Shown: positions 42,584 to 50,738 of the stretch, in pieces
How positions within the stretch are numbered: position 1 is the first letter of the stretch
Layout: each line of letters starts with the position of its first letter
Assembly: GCA_900754965.1 (NCBI GenBank)
Contig: CAAEEO010000020.1
Coordinates: 28,635-92,634, forward strand
DNA length: 64,000 bases
Origin: an uncultured Oscillospiraceae bacterium
Lineage (GTDB): Bacteria; Bacillota; Clostridia; Oscillospirales; Oscillospiraceae
Direction: 5' to 3'
Made by a program: the position numbers and the translations under genes
Notes under the pieces: generated by a model
Told to the model about the DNA's origin: nothing
Seen by the model: the letters and a program-made list of their open reading frames with translations, nothing else
Databases searched by the model: none

Positions 42584-42910
42584 ATGAAAAAGATTTTACT
42601 TTTGGCCGCACTGCTGCTCTGTCTGTGCGGCTGCGGTTCCCAGGAACCGACAGAAACGCCAGCCCCCTCTCCCTCTGAACTCCCGCCCACCCCCACGCCG
42701 ACCGTCTATGACTTTGAAACAGATGGATGGGAGACCGTCAGGGTGCAGCCCTGCGGCCACGGCTATCTCAATGTTACGGACATGTACCAGGAACGGGTGG
42801 TGGACTGCACCTGCCCAGACGGACAGGAGGGCGACACGGATACAGAACACCGGATTGCCTGCAACGGCACCGGAGAAACCACAGAACAGCCCCGGGTACA
42901 TAACGAGTAA
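42584..42910 (+). CDS. Small Cys-containing lipoprotein
   Basis: A 108-residue predicted lipoprotein. The signal peptide MKKILLLAALLLCLCGC ends in a lipobox (L-C-G-C), so Cys 17 should be lipidated. A Pro/Thr/Ser/Glu linker (about 20-40) follows, then a compact part with CGHG, CTCPDGQEG and ACNGTG that loosely recalls zinc-binding C-x-C / C-x-G-x-G knuckles. No family is recognised. AAGGGAG lies 6 bases before the ATG. It is monocistronic, with its own consensus promoter and terminator. Confidence 0.8.
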   Translation: MKKILLLAALLLCLCGCGSQEPTETPAPSPSELPPTPTPTVYDFETDGWETVRVQPCGHGYLNVTDMYQERVVDCTCPDGQEGDTDTEHRIACNGTGETTEQPRVHNE

Positions 42911-42940
42911 CGGTTTCCGGGCGGAACTTTTTGGCATAAA

Positions 42941-42975
42941 AACAGCCGAACCTCAAAATATGAGGTTCGGCTGTT
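42941..42975. terminator. Bidirectional terminator
   Basis: Perfect 15-bp arms (42941-42955, 42961-42975) with a 5-base loop, T-rich on both sides (TCGTTTTTTC on plus, TTTTTATG on minus). It serves the convergent lipoprotein gene and the 42987-44087 gene. Confidence 0.9.
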
Positions 42976-42986
42976 TCGTTTTTTCT

Positions 42987-44087
42987 TCAGTTTTCCGGCT
43001 CCTGCCAGGTCAGCAGCATCCAGCTGCTGTCGCCCACCGCAGTGTACCCCATAGGTACAAAACGGGCGGCATTATCCTCCGTCATATACCCTTCGGCGCG
43101 GGCCAGATCTTCGGCATAGACCCCCGCATCACTGACGGTATACACCCGGTCATACACCCGGTAAAGGAAACTTAAGTCCTGTCCGTTGGAGCCTACCCCT
43201 GCCCGGAACACATCGTTGGGACAGCGCAGAGACAAACGCATTTTCTCGCCCACTGCCTGCTCCATATAATAACTGAAACTGGACACAGAGGATACCGCAT
43301 CCGGCTGCGTCGTCATGGTCTCCGTGTACATCAGTCCCGTCACCGCCGGTTGGGCCACATCGCTGAGCATGACTTCGTCAAACCCCATCCCCGCCAGTTC
43401 CAACGCCAGATCGGACAGATATTTTCGCAGAGAGGTGTTGTACAGGTCCAGCCAAACGCCGCTGTCATCCCGATACACCGAACCGTCTGCATTCTTCATG
43501 GCCACAGTCTCGTTGCGCTGGGTGAGCAGTCCATCGATGGCACAACTCAGGTCGGCGACCAGGTAAATATCCTGTGCTTTCAGGTCTGCCGCCAGGGACG
43601 CCAGGTCAAAGCTGCCGCTCAGACCATAACCCGTAGCCATTTCCACGCCGGACTGATAGGCCAGCTGGCCGCTGACCGGTTTCAGCTGCAGCACCAGACC
43701 GTTGGCGCCGTTGACTTCCAGACGCCGGACATAACTTTCAATGCCTTCTTTGGAAATATCCTCCACCGGCACATACAGGGCCTTCAGAGCCGTAACCCCT
43801 TGACCGGCATTGGTCTGCACACCGCTGAAGTCATATCCCTCGATTACCAGTTCCGCACTGACCTGGGGACGAACCGTGTCTGCCGGGGTTCCCTCCCCGC
43901 TCTCCGTTTCCGTCATCCAGGGCATTTCCAGGCGCAGTCCGCCCTGTTCATACACGATGTATTTTTGCCAGGAAGTGAACAGCAGCAGAAATCCCACCAA
44001 AAGCACCAGCAGCAGGATCACCGGGATCATCAGCCAGTTATGACGCTTTTTCTTTGGCCGGTAGACCTCCCGATCCCCGTTCATCAT
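42987..44087 (-). CDS. Membrane-anchored putative glycoside hydrolase-like protein
   Basis: A 366-residue protein with a basic tail (RPKKKRH), one membrane helix (about 19-38), a Thr/Glu linker and an extracytoplasmic domain. The pattern GVTALKALYVP, NGANGLVLQLKPVSG, IYLVADLSC, GMGFDEVMLSDV and a late RYVPMG-like strand suggests a TIM barrel of the DUF4015/GHL class, which is only presumed to be hydrolytic. It begins at the rpiB stop (ATGA or TGATG overlap). The substrate is unknown. Confidence 0.65.
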   Translation of the reverse strand: MMNGDREVYRPKKKRHNWLMIPVILLLVLLVGFLLLFTSWQKYIVYEQGGLRLEMPWMTETESGEGTPADTVRPQVSAELVIEGYDFSGVQTNAGQGVTALKALYVPVEDISKEGIESYVRRLEVNGANGLVLQLKPVSGQLAYQSGVEMATGYGLSGSFDLASLAADLKAQDIYLVADLSCAIDGLLTQRNETVAMKNADGSVYRDDSGVWLDLYNTSLRKYLSDLALELAGMGFDEVMLSDVAQPAVTGLMYTETMTTQPDAVSSVSSFSYYMEQAVGEKMRLSLRCPNDVFRAGVGSNGQDLSFLYRVYDRVYTVSDAGVYAEDLARAEGYMTEDNAARFVPMGYTAVGDSSWMLLTWQEPEN

Positions 44088-44527
44088 CCGTTGCGTTCCT
44101 CGATTTCACCCAGCAAATCCACCCGACGTGCATGGCGGCCGCCTTCAAATTCATTTTCCAGGAAAGTATCCACAATCTTCAGCGCCAATCCGGGACCAAC
44201 GACCCGGGCACCCATGGCCAGCACATTGGCATCATTGTGTTTTCTGGTCATCTCCGCAGAGAAACAGTCCCCGCACAGCGCAGCACGCACTCCTTTGACC
44301 TTATTGGCCGCAATAGAGATGCCGATACCGGTGCCGCAGATGATAATGCCCCGTTCGCACTCTCCGGAGGCCACAGCCCGGCCCACAGCCTCGCCGTAAA
44401 TGGGATAATCGCAGCTTTCCTCTGTGTAAGTTCCGTAATCTTTGTAGGGGATGTTTTTCTCCTCCAGATGTTTCATCACTTCCTGTTTCAGGGCAAATCC
44501 GCCGTGGTCACAGCCCAATGCGATCAT
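44084..44527 (-). CDS. rpiB: Ribose-5-phosphate isomerase B
   Basis: Interconverts ribose 5-phosphate and ribulose 5-phosphate in the pentose phosphate pathway (147 aa). It begins IALGCDHGGFALK, has the active-site Cys and phosphate loop in CGTGIGISIAANK, and HNDANVLAMGARV. The RpiB/LacAB family also includes allose isomerases, but length and Cys position fit RpiB. AAGGA lies 7 bases before the ATG. Confidence 0.95.
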   Translation of the reverse strand: MIALGCDHGGFALKQEVMKHLEEKNIPYKDYGTYTEESCDYPIYGEAVGRAVASGECERGIIICGTGIGISIAANKVKGVRAALCGDCFSAEMTRKHNDANVLAMGARVVGPGLALKIVDTFLENEFEGGRHARRVDLLGEIEERNG

Positions 44528-44627
44528 AGTGCAATCCTTCTTTCCAATAAAATTGATTCTTGTTTTTGTTCCATTCCGTTTGACAACTTCAAAGGTATAT
44601 TATACCCTGAACCCTTCTCCCCGTCAA

Positions 44628-46400
44628 TCACAAAGGCCAGGAGGGGAACCATTTCAAAAATGCTCCGGTAAACGATGTATTGGCCCACAGTCCGCTGAGT
44701 ACCGGCAGGAACAGCACAAACAGTCCCACAGATATCCCCGTGAACGCGTACAGCATCTTGATTCCGCCGGGGCGATGCCGACGGATCACATCCAGCGCAT
44801 AGCAGACCGCCAGCGTCAAAAAGACGGTACAGGCAAAATAGTGGTATTCAAAGGTAATGCGCCCCACGAACATCCAGGGCACCAGCTGTGCCAGATATCC
44901 AATGAGAATGAATCCGGCTTTTTGATCCCGTTTCCAGAATGCCAGATACCCCATGCCTACCATGGCAAACAGGCCGCCCCAGCACAGCAGCGGACTGACA
45001 AAGGCCGCAATGGCGGATTTTGTCCCTGCCGGGCCGTAATCCAAATAGTACAGGATGGGCCGGGCATCAAAGATCCACTGATACCACCGGGAAGAATAGG
45101 GATGGGTCGCATCCACACCCACATGATAGGTCAGCATCCCCACCTGATTGTTCCAGACCAGTTTGGCGTAACTGGGGTCAAAGTACATGGATACGCCCTC
45201 CAGGCCGATGGCACGGCCGTAGGGATAATAACTCATGTAGTAGATAACTCCCGGAATGGCTACAAAAAAGAGCAGGCAGAACAGAATGTTCTTTCCCAGC
45301 GCCCGGAAATCCCTCTCCTTTTTCATTCGGAAGATCCAGTGGAGCAGCCAAAGCAGCGCCAGTCCAGCCCCGGCGTAGATGCAGGTCCATTTACTGGCCG
45401 CCCCCAGACCGAAACTGATGCCGGACAGCGCCAGACACCACAGCTTTCGTTCCGTCACAAAGCGGTACATAAAATAATACATCATCAAAATAAACAGCAC
45501 CGCATAGCTGTCGATGGTGGCAATACGGGTCTGGGTATAGTGCATGAAGTCAAAGGCAAAGATTACCGTGCCGCAGGCGGCCACCGATGTGTTGCCAAAC
45601 AGCCGTTTCAAAAACAGATACAGCACCGGCAGCATCAGCACCCCCGTCAGTGTTCCCATGCAGCGCCACCCGAAGGGTGTCATTCCGAACAGCCGGATGC
45701 CGACAGAAATGATCAGTTTTCCCAGAGGGGGGTGAGAGGTCTCATAGGGATAGACATTTTCCACATTTTCATAAGCCGTCCGGGCGTGGTAGATCTCGTC
45801 AAAATAAGTTCCGTTGAGATAACTGGGGGAAATGGGCGTCACTTCCCGCTCATCCAGCAGCGCCCCGGCACCCTGCTCTGTTTGCAGCAGGATCTCCGTG
45901 CCGTCCAAATCCCGGAGCACAACGGAGCCAAGATACAGGGGACTGTCGGAAGTGAGTTTCACATACTTAGCTGAAAAGGGTTCCATCTCCCCTTCCCGCC
46001 AGGAAAACAGCATGGAATGCCGCTGCTCCAGCGTCCCCAGTTCCTGCCAGTCCTGCCCATTCCGGGAGGCGGAAATGGTATACTTTCCGGTGTTCAGGCC
46101 GGTATAGTACAGCACCTGTCCCACAGTCTGCTCCTCCGGCAGTTCCAATACCACCTGGCTGTCTGCCGTGGGGAACTTGTAAAAGGTCTCCGGAGCCGTT
46201 TGGTCTCCTAAATTCCAAAACGCCGTACATCCGTACAGCAGGGTGATGCCTGCCATCAGCAGTGCATCTGCCCGGGTCATCCTGCCGGACGCCCCCGCCG
46301 GGGACAGCCTTGCCCCATTGATGCAGGTCTCGGCAAAGCGGTATCCCAGCCATACGATCCATCCTGCCAGCAGGATGGGAAAAATCAGGGAAATACTCAA
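44628..46400 (-). CDS. PMT-family protein O-mannosyltransferase with discoidin-like insert
   Basis: A GT39/GT-C polytopic transferase (590 aa) that moves mannose from polyprenyl phosphate to Ser/Thr of exported proteins. The catalytic D201-E202 are in TYFDEIYHARTAYE, then YETSHPPLGKLII, the usual first-loop motif. About 11-12 membrane helices are visible. Between helix 2 and the DE motif lies a roughly 100-residue beta-rich insert (about 72-168: VVLELPEEQTVGQVLYY, YTISASRNGQDW, KYVKLTSD) of discoidin/F5-8C type. The start is TTG at 46400 with GAGGAG 11 bases upstream; a nearby start is possible. Monocistronic. Confidence 0.88.
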   Translation of the reverse strand: MSISLIFPILLAGWIVWLGYRFAETCINGARLSPAGASGRMTRADALLMAGITLLYGCTAFWNLGDQTAPETFYKFPTADSQVVLELPEEQTVGQVLYYTGLNTGKYTISASRNGQDWQELGTLEQRHSMLFSWREGEMEPFSAKYVKLTSDSPLYLGSVVLRDLDGTEILLQTEQGAGALLDEREVTPISPSYLNGTYFDEIYHARTAYENVENVYPYETSHPPLGKLIISVGIRLFGMTPFGWRCMGTLTGVLMLPVLYLFLKRLFGNTSVAACGTVIFAFDFMHYTQTRIATIDSYAVLFILMMYYFMYRFVTERKLWCLALSGISFGLGAASKWTCIYAGAGLALLWLLHWIFRMKKERDFRALGKNILFCLLFFVAIPGVIYYMSYYPYGRAIGLEGVSMYFDPSYAKLVWNNQVGMLTYHVGVDATHPYSSRWYQWIFDARPILYYLDYGPAGTKSAIAAFVSPLLCWGGLFAMVGMGYLAFWKRDQKAGFILIGYLAQLVPWMFVGRITFEYHYFACTVFLTLAVCYALDVIRRHRPGGIKMLYAFTGISVGLFVLFLPVLSGLWANTSFTGAFLKWFPSWPL

Positions 46401-46510
46401 AGTCGTTCACGCTCCTCGGCCGCCATTATACCAGTCCCGGACTTTTCGGTCAACCACTGTCCGACGCTCCGGCAGACCGCTCCGGATGGTCTGCAAAAAT
46501 GATTTTTCTG

Positions 46511-46539
46511 TTGACAGTCTCCCGGCTCTGGTGTAGAAT
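46511..46539 (+). promoter_or_regulatory. Sigma-A promoter of rny
   Basis: TTGACA (46511-46516), 17 bases, TAGAAT (46534-46539). It gives a leader of about 170 bases before the RNase Y gene. Confidence 0.8.
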
Positions 46540-46719
46540 TAGTTGAATATTTATAACTGTATGGTGGATAACAGTCTTTAATATTTGTTCAACAAAATGG
46601 CGGAGGACTCCCTCCGTTTGTGATCCCATAGGGGTCGCAGGATAGATGCAATTTCATATTGTTTCTTGGAACCGCACCCCAGCTTTATTTTTTAAGGAAT
46701 GGAGGTGTGTTTACTTACA
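46540..46719 (+). other. Long 5' leader of rny
   Basis: About 170 bases of untranslated leader, part of a 319-base gene-free stretch from 46401. It contains a hairpin CGGAGG-ACTC-CCTCCG (46601-46616) that folds an SD-like GGAGG, and an AT-rich tail. Long leaders are typical of self-regulated RNase genes (rne in E. coli), so mRNA-level feedback is possible. No known riboswitch is recognised. Confidence 0.4.
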
Positions 46720-48279
46720 ATGCCTATTAGTAATACAATGATGATCGTGATCTGTGTGATTGCCTCCGTCGTTTGCCTTGGTGCCGGCATTCTGGCCGGA
46801 ATCAAGTTCCGGGTCGGAAAAATCAAAACGACCCTTCAGGAGGCAGATGAGGAAGCAAAACAGATTCTGAACGATGCCATCAAGAGCGCAGAAACGAAAA
46901 AACGGGAAACCCTGTTTGAGGCAAAGGAAGAAATACACAAAGAACGGACAGCGTACGAGCAGGAAGTTAAGGAACGCCGCGCAGAACTGTCCAAGCAGGA
47001 GCGACGCCTGCAGCAGAAGGAAGAAAACCTTGACCGGAAGAATGACACCCTGGACAAGCGGAACGAGACTCTGCGGAAAAAGATCGCAGATGCCGAGGCT
47101 ACCCAGGCTGAGATCGAGGAACTGAAGAAAGATCAGCTGGAAACTCTGGAGCGTATCTCCGGATACACTGTGGACGAGGCCAAAAACATGCTGGTCGCCC
47201 AGGTGGAGTCCGAAGTGACCCACGAGATGGCTATGAAAGTCAAAGAGATCGAAGACCGGGCCAAGGACGAGGCCGATTCCATTGCGCGCGAGATCATTGC
47301 CACCGCGATCCAGCGCTGCGCAGCCGACCACACCAGTGAAGTCACCGTTTCCGTGGTTCCCCTGGCGAACGACGAGATGAAAGGCCGCATCATCGGCCGG
47401 GAAGGCCGGAATATCCGGACCTTTGAAAATCTCACCGGCTGCGACCTGATCATTGACGACACCCCCGAGGCTATCACCATTTCCAGCTTTGACCCCGTGC
47501 GCCGGGAAGTTGCCCGTATCGCACTGGAAAAACTCATTGCCGATGGACGGATCCACCCTGCCCACATCGAGGAAATGATCGCCAAAGCCCAGCGGGAAGT
47601 CAACGCCACCATCAAAGCAGAGGGTGAGCGGGCCACTTTCGAAACCAATATCCATGGTCTGCACCCGGAGATCATCAAGCTCCTGGGCAGAATGAAGTAC
47701 CGCACCAGTTATGGTCAGAATGTGCTGAACCACTCTATCGAGGTCAGCCATATTGCCGGACTGATCGCCGCAGAGTTGGGCGTGGATGTGGCCACTGCCA
47801 AGCGCGCCGGTCTGCTGCACGACATCGGCAAATCCATCGACCATGAGGTAGAGGGCAGCCATGTCACCATCGGCGCTGAAATTGCCCGGAAGTACAAGGA
47901 ATCCCCCGATGTGGTCCATGCCATTGAAGCGCACCACGGCGATGTGGAGGCCCGGACCGTGATCGCCTGTATCGTCCAGGCTGCAGATACCATTTCCGCA
48001 GCCCGCCCCGGCGCACGGCGTGAGAACATCGAAAACTATGTCAAGCGTCTGGAAAAACTGGAGGAGATCACCAACAGTTTCCCCGGCATTGCCAACAGCT
48101 ATGCCATCCAGGCCGGCCGGGAAATCCGCGTGATGGTCGATCCCGAGAAGGTCAACGAGGACAACATGATCCTGCTGGCCCGGGATATTGCCAAGAAGAT
48201 CGAGGCGGAACTGACTTACCCCGGTCAGATCAAAGTCAATGTGCTGCGGGAAACCAAAGCCGTAGATTACGCAAAATAA
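46720..48279 (+). CDS. rny: Ribonuclease Y
   Basis: A membrane-anchored endoribonuclease that initiates mRNA decay in Firmicutes (519 aa). One N-terminal membrane helix (about 4-26), a long coiled coil (about 35-195), KH domain (GRIIGREGRNIRTFE) and HD domain (LLHDIGKSIDHE). The start at 46720 gives the usual length and begins MPISNTMM, but GGAGG is 14 bases away. An in-frame ATG at 46699 with AAGGA directly next to it is the alternative. The gene is followed by a strong terminator. Confidence 0.96.
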   Translation: MPISNTMMIVICVIASVVCLGAGILAGIKFRVGKIKTTLQEADEEAKQILNDAIKSAETKKRETLFEAKEEIHKERTAYEQEVKERRAELSKQERRLQQKEENLDRKNDTLDKRNETLRKKIADAEATQAEIEELKKDQLETLERISGYTVDEAKNMLVAQVESEVTHEMAMKVKEIEDRAKDEADSIAREIIATAIQRCAADHTSEVTVSVVPLANDEMKGRIIGREGRNIRTFENLTGCDLIIDDTPEAITISSFDPVRREVARIALEKLIADGRIHPAHIEEMIAKAQREVNATIKAEGERATFETNIHGLHPEIIKLLGRMKYRTSYGQNVLNHSIEVSHIAGLIAAELGVDVATAKRAGLLHDIGKSIDHEVEGSHVTIGAEIARKYKESPDVVHAIEAHHGDVEARTVIACIVQAADTISAARPGARRENIENYVKRLEKLEEITNSFPGIANSYAIQAGREIRVMVDPEKVNEDNMILLARDIAKKIEAELTYPGQIKVNVLRETKAVDYAK

Positions 48280-48289
48280 GCACTTTTCA

Positions 48290-48327
48290 AATACGCCTGG
48301 AGCGCATTGCTCCGGGCGTATTTTTTC
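48290..48327 (+). terminator. Rho-independent terminator of rny
   Basis: Arms AATACGCC (48290-48297) / GGCGTATT (48315-48322), extended by GGAGC/GCTCC, then a run of six T. Confidence 0.9.
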
Positions 48328-48413
48328 CATTTCCCGCCCTTCTCTTTTACTGGCATCAGCGTCTTGTGTGTGGTACAATGAAACACTGGAACACTTGAAG
48401 AAGGTAACATTTC

Positions 48414-49778
48414 ATGAAACAACATTTTTCCCGAACCGCCCCCAGTACATGGATCTCCTGCCTGGGCATTTTGGCTGTGGCCGGAATGTTCCTGCACTGG
48501 TGGGTCACTACCCCCGGTATCGCTCTGCAGGGACGCATTGCCGCCGGATGCAGCGCCCTCCTGTTCATCGCCGTGGGACTGCGTTTCGTGCCCCGTTGGA
48601 TGCAGTTCTGGCAGGCAGAACTGCCGCCTCTCCCCTGTCCGGAGACCGGTTCCGAGCCACCGCACATGCTCCCGAAACTGTTTATCGGGCTTTTGGCCGT
48701 AAATTTCGCCATCATCATCGCCGTCTACGGACTGCGGTGCGCCGCCGGTCATACCGGCACTTTCCTGGAACAGCTGTCTTTCTGGACCTGCACAGACAGT
48801 GCCCATTATCTGGATATCGCCCGGGACTGGTACTTGTCCCATGGGCCGATGGATCGATTGGTACAGCTGGTTTTCCTGCCCGGCTATCCCATCGCCATCC
48901 GGCTGATGCAGCTGCTCATCCCCCATCCCCTGTATGCCGCCATGACCCTGTCCTCCCTCTGCTTTGCCGGGGCAGGATGCGTTCTCTACCGCTTGTTCCG
49001 TCTGGATTTCCCCCACCGGGACGCCCTGCGCGCCATCCGGTATTTATGTATTCTGCCCGGTGCATTTTTCTTCGCCGCACCTATGAGCGAAAGCCTGTTT
49101 CTTCTGCTGTGTGCCGGGTGCCTGTATTGCATCCGGAAAAATCGTTGGGGTCTGGGCTGCCTCCTCGGCGGATACGCTGCTTTTACCCGCTCCCTGGGCG
49201 CTGTTCTTCTGGTGCCCGTGTGCATGGAACTGATCGCTGCATTCCGTCAGGACCCTATCGCCGGGAAAAAAACTCTCCCCCTCCGTCTGGCCTGTCTGCT
49301 GCTGATTCCCGCCGGGTTTGGAGCGTACTGCCTCATCAACTACCAGGTTTCCGGCGATCCTTTCCAGTTCATGCTCTATCAAAATGACCACTGGAACCAG
49401 CAGTTGGGGTATTTCTTCAATACCGCTGCCTACCAGACCCAGTGGGCCATCCACACTGCCGCAAACGACCCTCATAATTTTTGGGGATTGTGGCTGCCCA
49501 ATCTGCTGTGGAGTTTCGGCGCATTGGGTTTGATGGCTGTCGCCGCCCCTCGAATGCGCCCCAGTTTCACCGCCTGGTTCATGGCCTATTTCTTCATCGC
49601 TATCGGTGCCACCTGGCTGCTCAGTGCGCCCCGGTATCTGGTGGCATTCTTCCCCCTCCCAATGGCTCTGGCTATTTGTACCCGGAATCAGAAAATCGAT
49701 CTGGCAGCCACGCTGCTGTGTCTTGTACTCTCCTGCGGGTATTTGTACGCCTTTGTCATGCGCTGGCAAGTCTGGTAA
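48414..49778 (+). CDS. PIG-V-like GT-C mannosyltransferase
   Basis: A 454-residue polytopic protein with about ten membrane helices. The first extracytoplasmic loop has TDSAHYLDIARDWY (acid catalytic site region). VFLPGYPIAIRL, PMSESLFLLLCAG and FTRSLGAVLLVP parallel the PIG-V/GT76 motifs for membrane mannosyltransferases that use a lipid-phosphate sugar. The acceptor is unknown. It lies after rny, with a terminator on both sides. With the PMT gene 2 kb away it suggests a lipid-linked mannose supply. Confidence 0.75.
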   Translation: MKQHFSRTAPSTWISCLGILAVAGMFLHWWVTTPGIALQGRIAAGCSALLFIAVGLRFVPRWMQFWQAELPPLPCPETGSEPPHMLPKLFIGLLAVNFAIIIAVYGLRCAAGHTGTFLEQLSFWTCTDSAHYLDIARDWYLSHGPMDRLVQLVFLPGYPIAIRLMQLLIPHPLYAAMTLSSLCFAGAGCVLYRLFRLDFPHRDALRAIRYLCILPGAFFFAAPMSESLFLLLCAGCLYCIRKNRWGLGCLLGGYAAFTRSLGAVLLVPVCMELIAAFRQDPIAGKKTLPLRLACLLLIPAGFGAYCLINYQVSGDPFQFMLYQNDHWNQQLGYFFNTAAYQTQWAIHTAANDPHNFWGLWLPNLLWSFGALGLMAVAAPRMRPSFTAWFMAYFFIAIGATWLLSAPRYLVAFFPLPMALAICTRNQKIDLAATLLCLVLSCGYLYAFVMRWQVW

Positions 49779-49786
49779 AAAAATAC

Positions 49787-49829
49787 GCCGGAGGCACTTC
49801 CATTCTCTGGATGCCTCCGGCAGTTTTTT
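49787..49829. terminator. Bidirectional terminator
   Basis: Arms GCCGGAGGCA (49787-49796) / TGCCTCCGGC (49812-49821). The plus side has AGTTTTTTT and the minus side GTATTTTTTT. It serves the convergent PIG-V-like gene and coaX. Confidence 0.9.
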
Positions 49830-50599
49830 TATTTTTTGGTATTTTTCTCGTAGATTACACCCAAGCCCAGCAGCAGGAGATCATCCTCCAGCAGGATCTT
49901 ATGGGTGCAGTGGCGCAGAATCACAGGCGCCAGTCCGCCGGTTCCCAAAACCGTCGCTTTTTCTCCCAACTCTTTTTCCACCCGGTCAATCAGACCATCG
50001 ATCATGCAGGCCGTGCCGTACACCGCCCCGGACTTCATGCAGTCATCGGTATTGCTCCCAATCACTTTGCCCGGATTGTGCAGATCGATTTTCGGCAGCT
50101 GACTGGTGCCGGAATTCAGCGCATTCAGGGACAGGTTCACCCCCGCCATGATCGCGCCGCCCAGGAAACAGCCTTTGCCATCAATGACAGACATCGTAGT
50201 CGCCGTACCCATATCCACCAGGATCAGCGGCGGATCATACTTATGCAGTGCCGCCACGGCGCCCACCACCAGATCCGCGCCCAGAGAACCGGGATCGTCG
50301 ATCCGGATGTTCAGCCCGGTCTTGACCCCCGGGCCCACCACGATTGCATCGCAGCCAGTCACCAATTTGATGGCCCGTTTCAGCACACTGGTCAGCTGAG
50401 GCACCACAGAGGAAATGATCGCCCCTTCATACTGCTGCTTGTCCATTCCTGTCAGGGAGATCAACTGGTGCATCAGCACTGCATATTCCGAATCCGTCCT
50501 GCCAATGTTCGTCTGCAGCCGGTACATCTGTTTGGTCTCCAGACCATCCAATGTGCCCACGCAAACATGGGTATTTCCAATATCAACTGCTAAGATCAT
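49829..50599 (-). CDS. coaX: Type III pantothenate kinase CoaX
   Basis: Phosphorylates pantothenate in the first step of coenzyme A synthesis (256 aa). Of the ASKHA fold, it shows phosphate-1 motif AVDIGNTHVCVG, PGVKTGLNIRIDDPGSLGADLV, adenosine motif LVDMGTATTMSVID and LGTGGLAPVI. Type III kinases need a monovalent cation and are not feedback inhibited by CoA. GAGGTG lies 8 bases before the ATG. Monocistronic. CoaD at 16673 supplies a later step. Confidence 0.96.
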   Translation of the reverse strand: MILAVDIGNTHVCVGTLDGLETKQMYRLQTNIGRTDSEYAVLMHQLISLTGMDKQQYEGAIISSVVPQLTSVLKRAIKLVTGCDAIVVGPGVKTGLNIRIDDPGSLGADLVVGAVAALHKYDPPLILVDMGTATTMSVIDGKGCFLGGAIMAGVNLSLNALNSGTSQLPKIDLHNPGKVIGSNTDDCMKSGAVYGTACMIDGLIDRVEKELGEKATVLGTGGLAPVILRHCTHKILLEDDLLLLGLGVIYEKNTKK

Positions 50600-50690
50600 A
50601 CATCTGTCACCTCAGTTTCACAATTGGTCTTATTGTACCTGTTCCCGTCGTTTTTTTCAACCGAAAATCAGAAAATAATCCTTTTCCATC

Positions 50691-50723
50691 AAAAAAGCGC
50701 CCCGGCAACTGTTGCCGGGGCGC
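50691..50723 (-). terminator. Rho-independent terminator of nadE
   Basis: Arms GCGCCCCGGCAAC (50697-50709) / GTTGCCGGGGCGC (50711-50723). On the minus strand a run of six T follows. Confidence 0.9.
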
Positions 50724-50738
50724 CGATGCTATGCAGAT

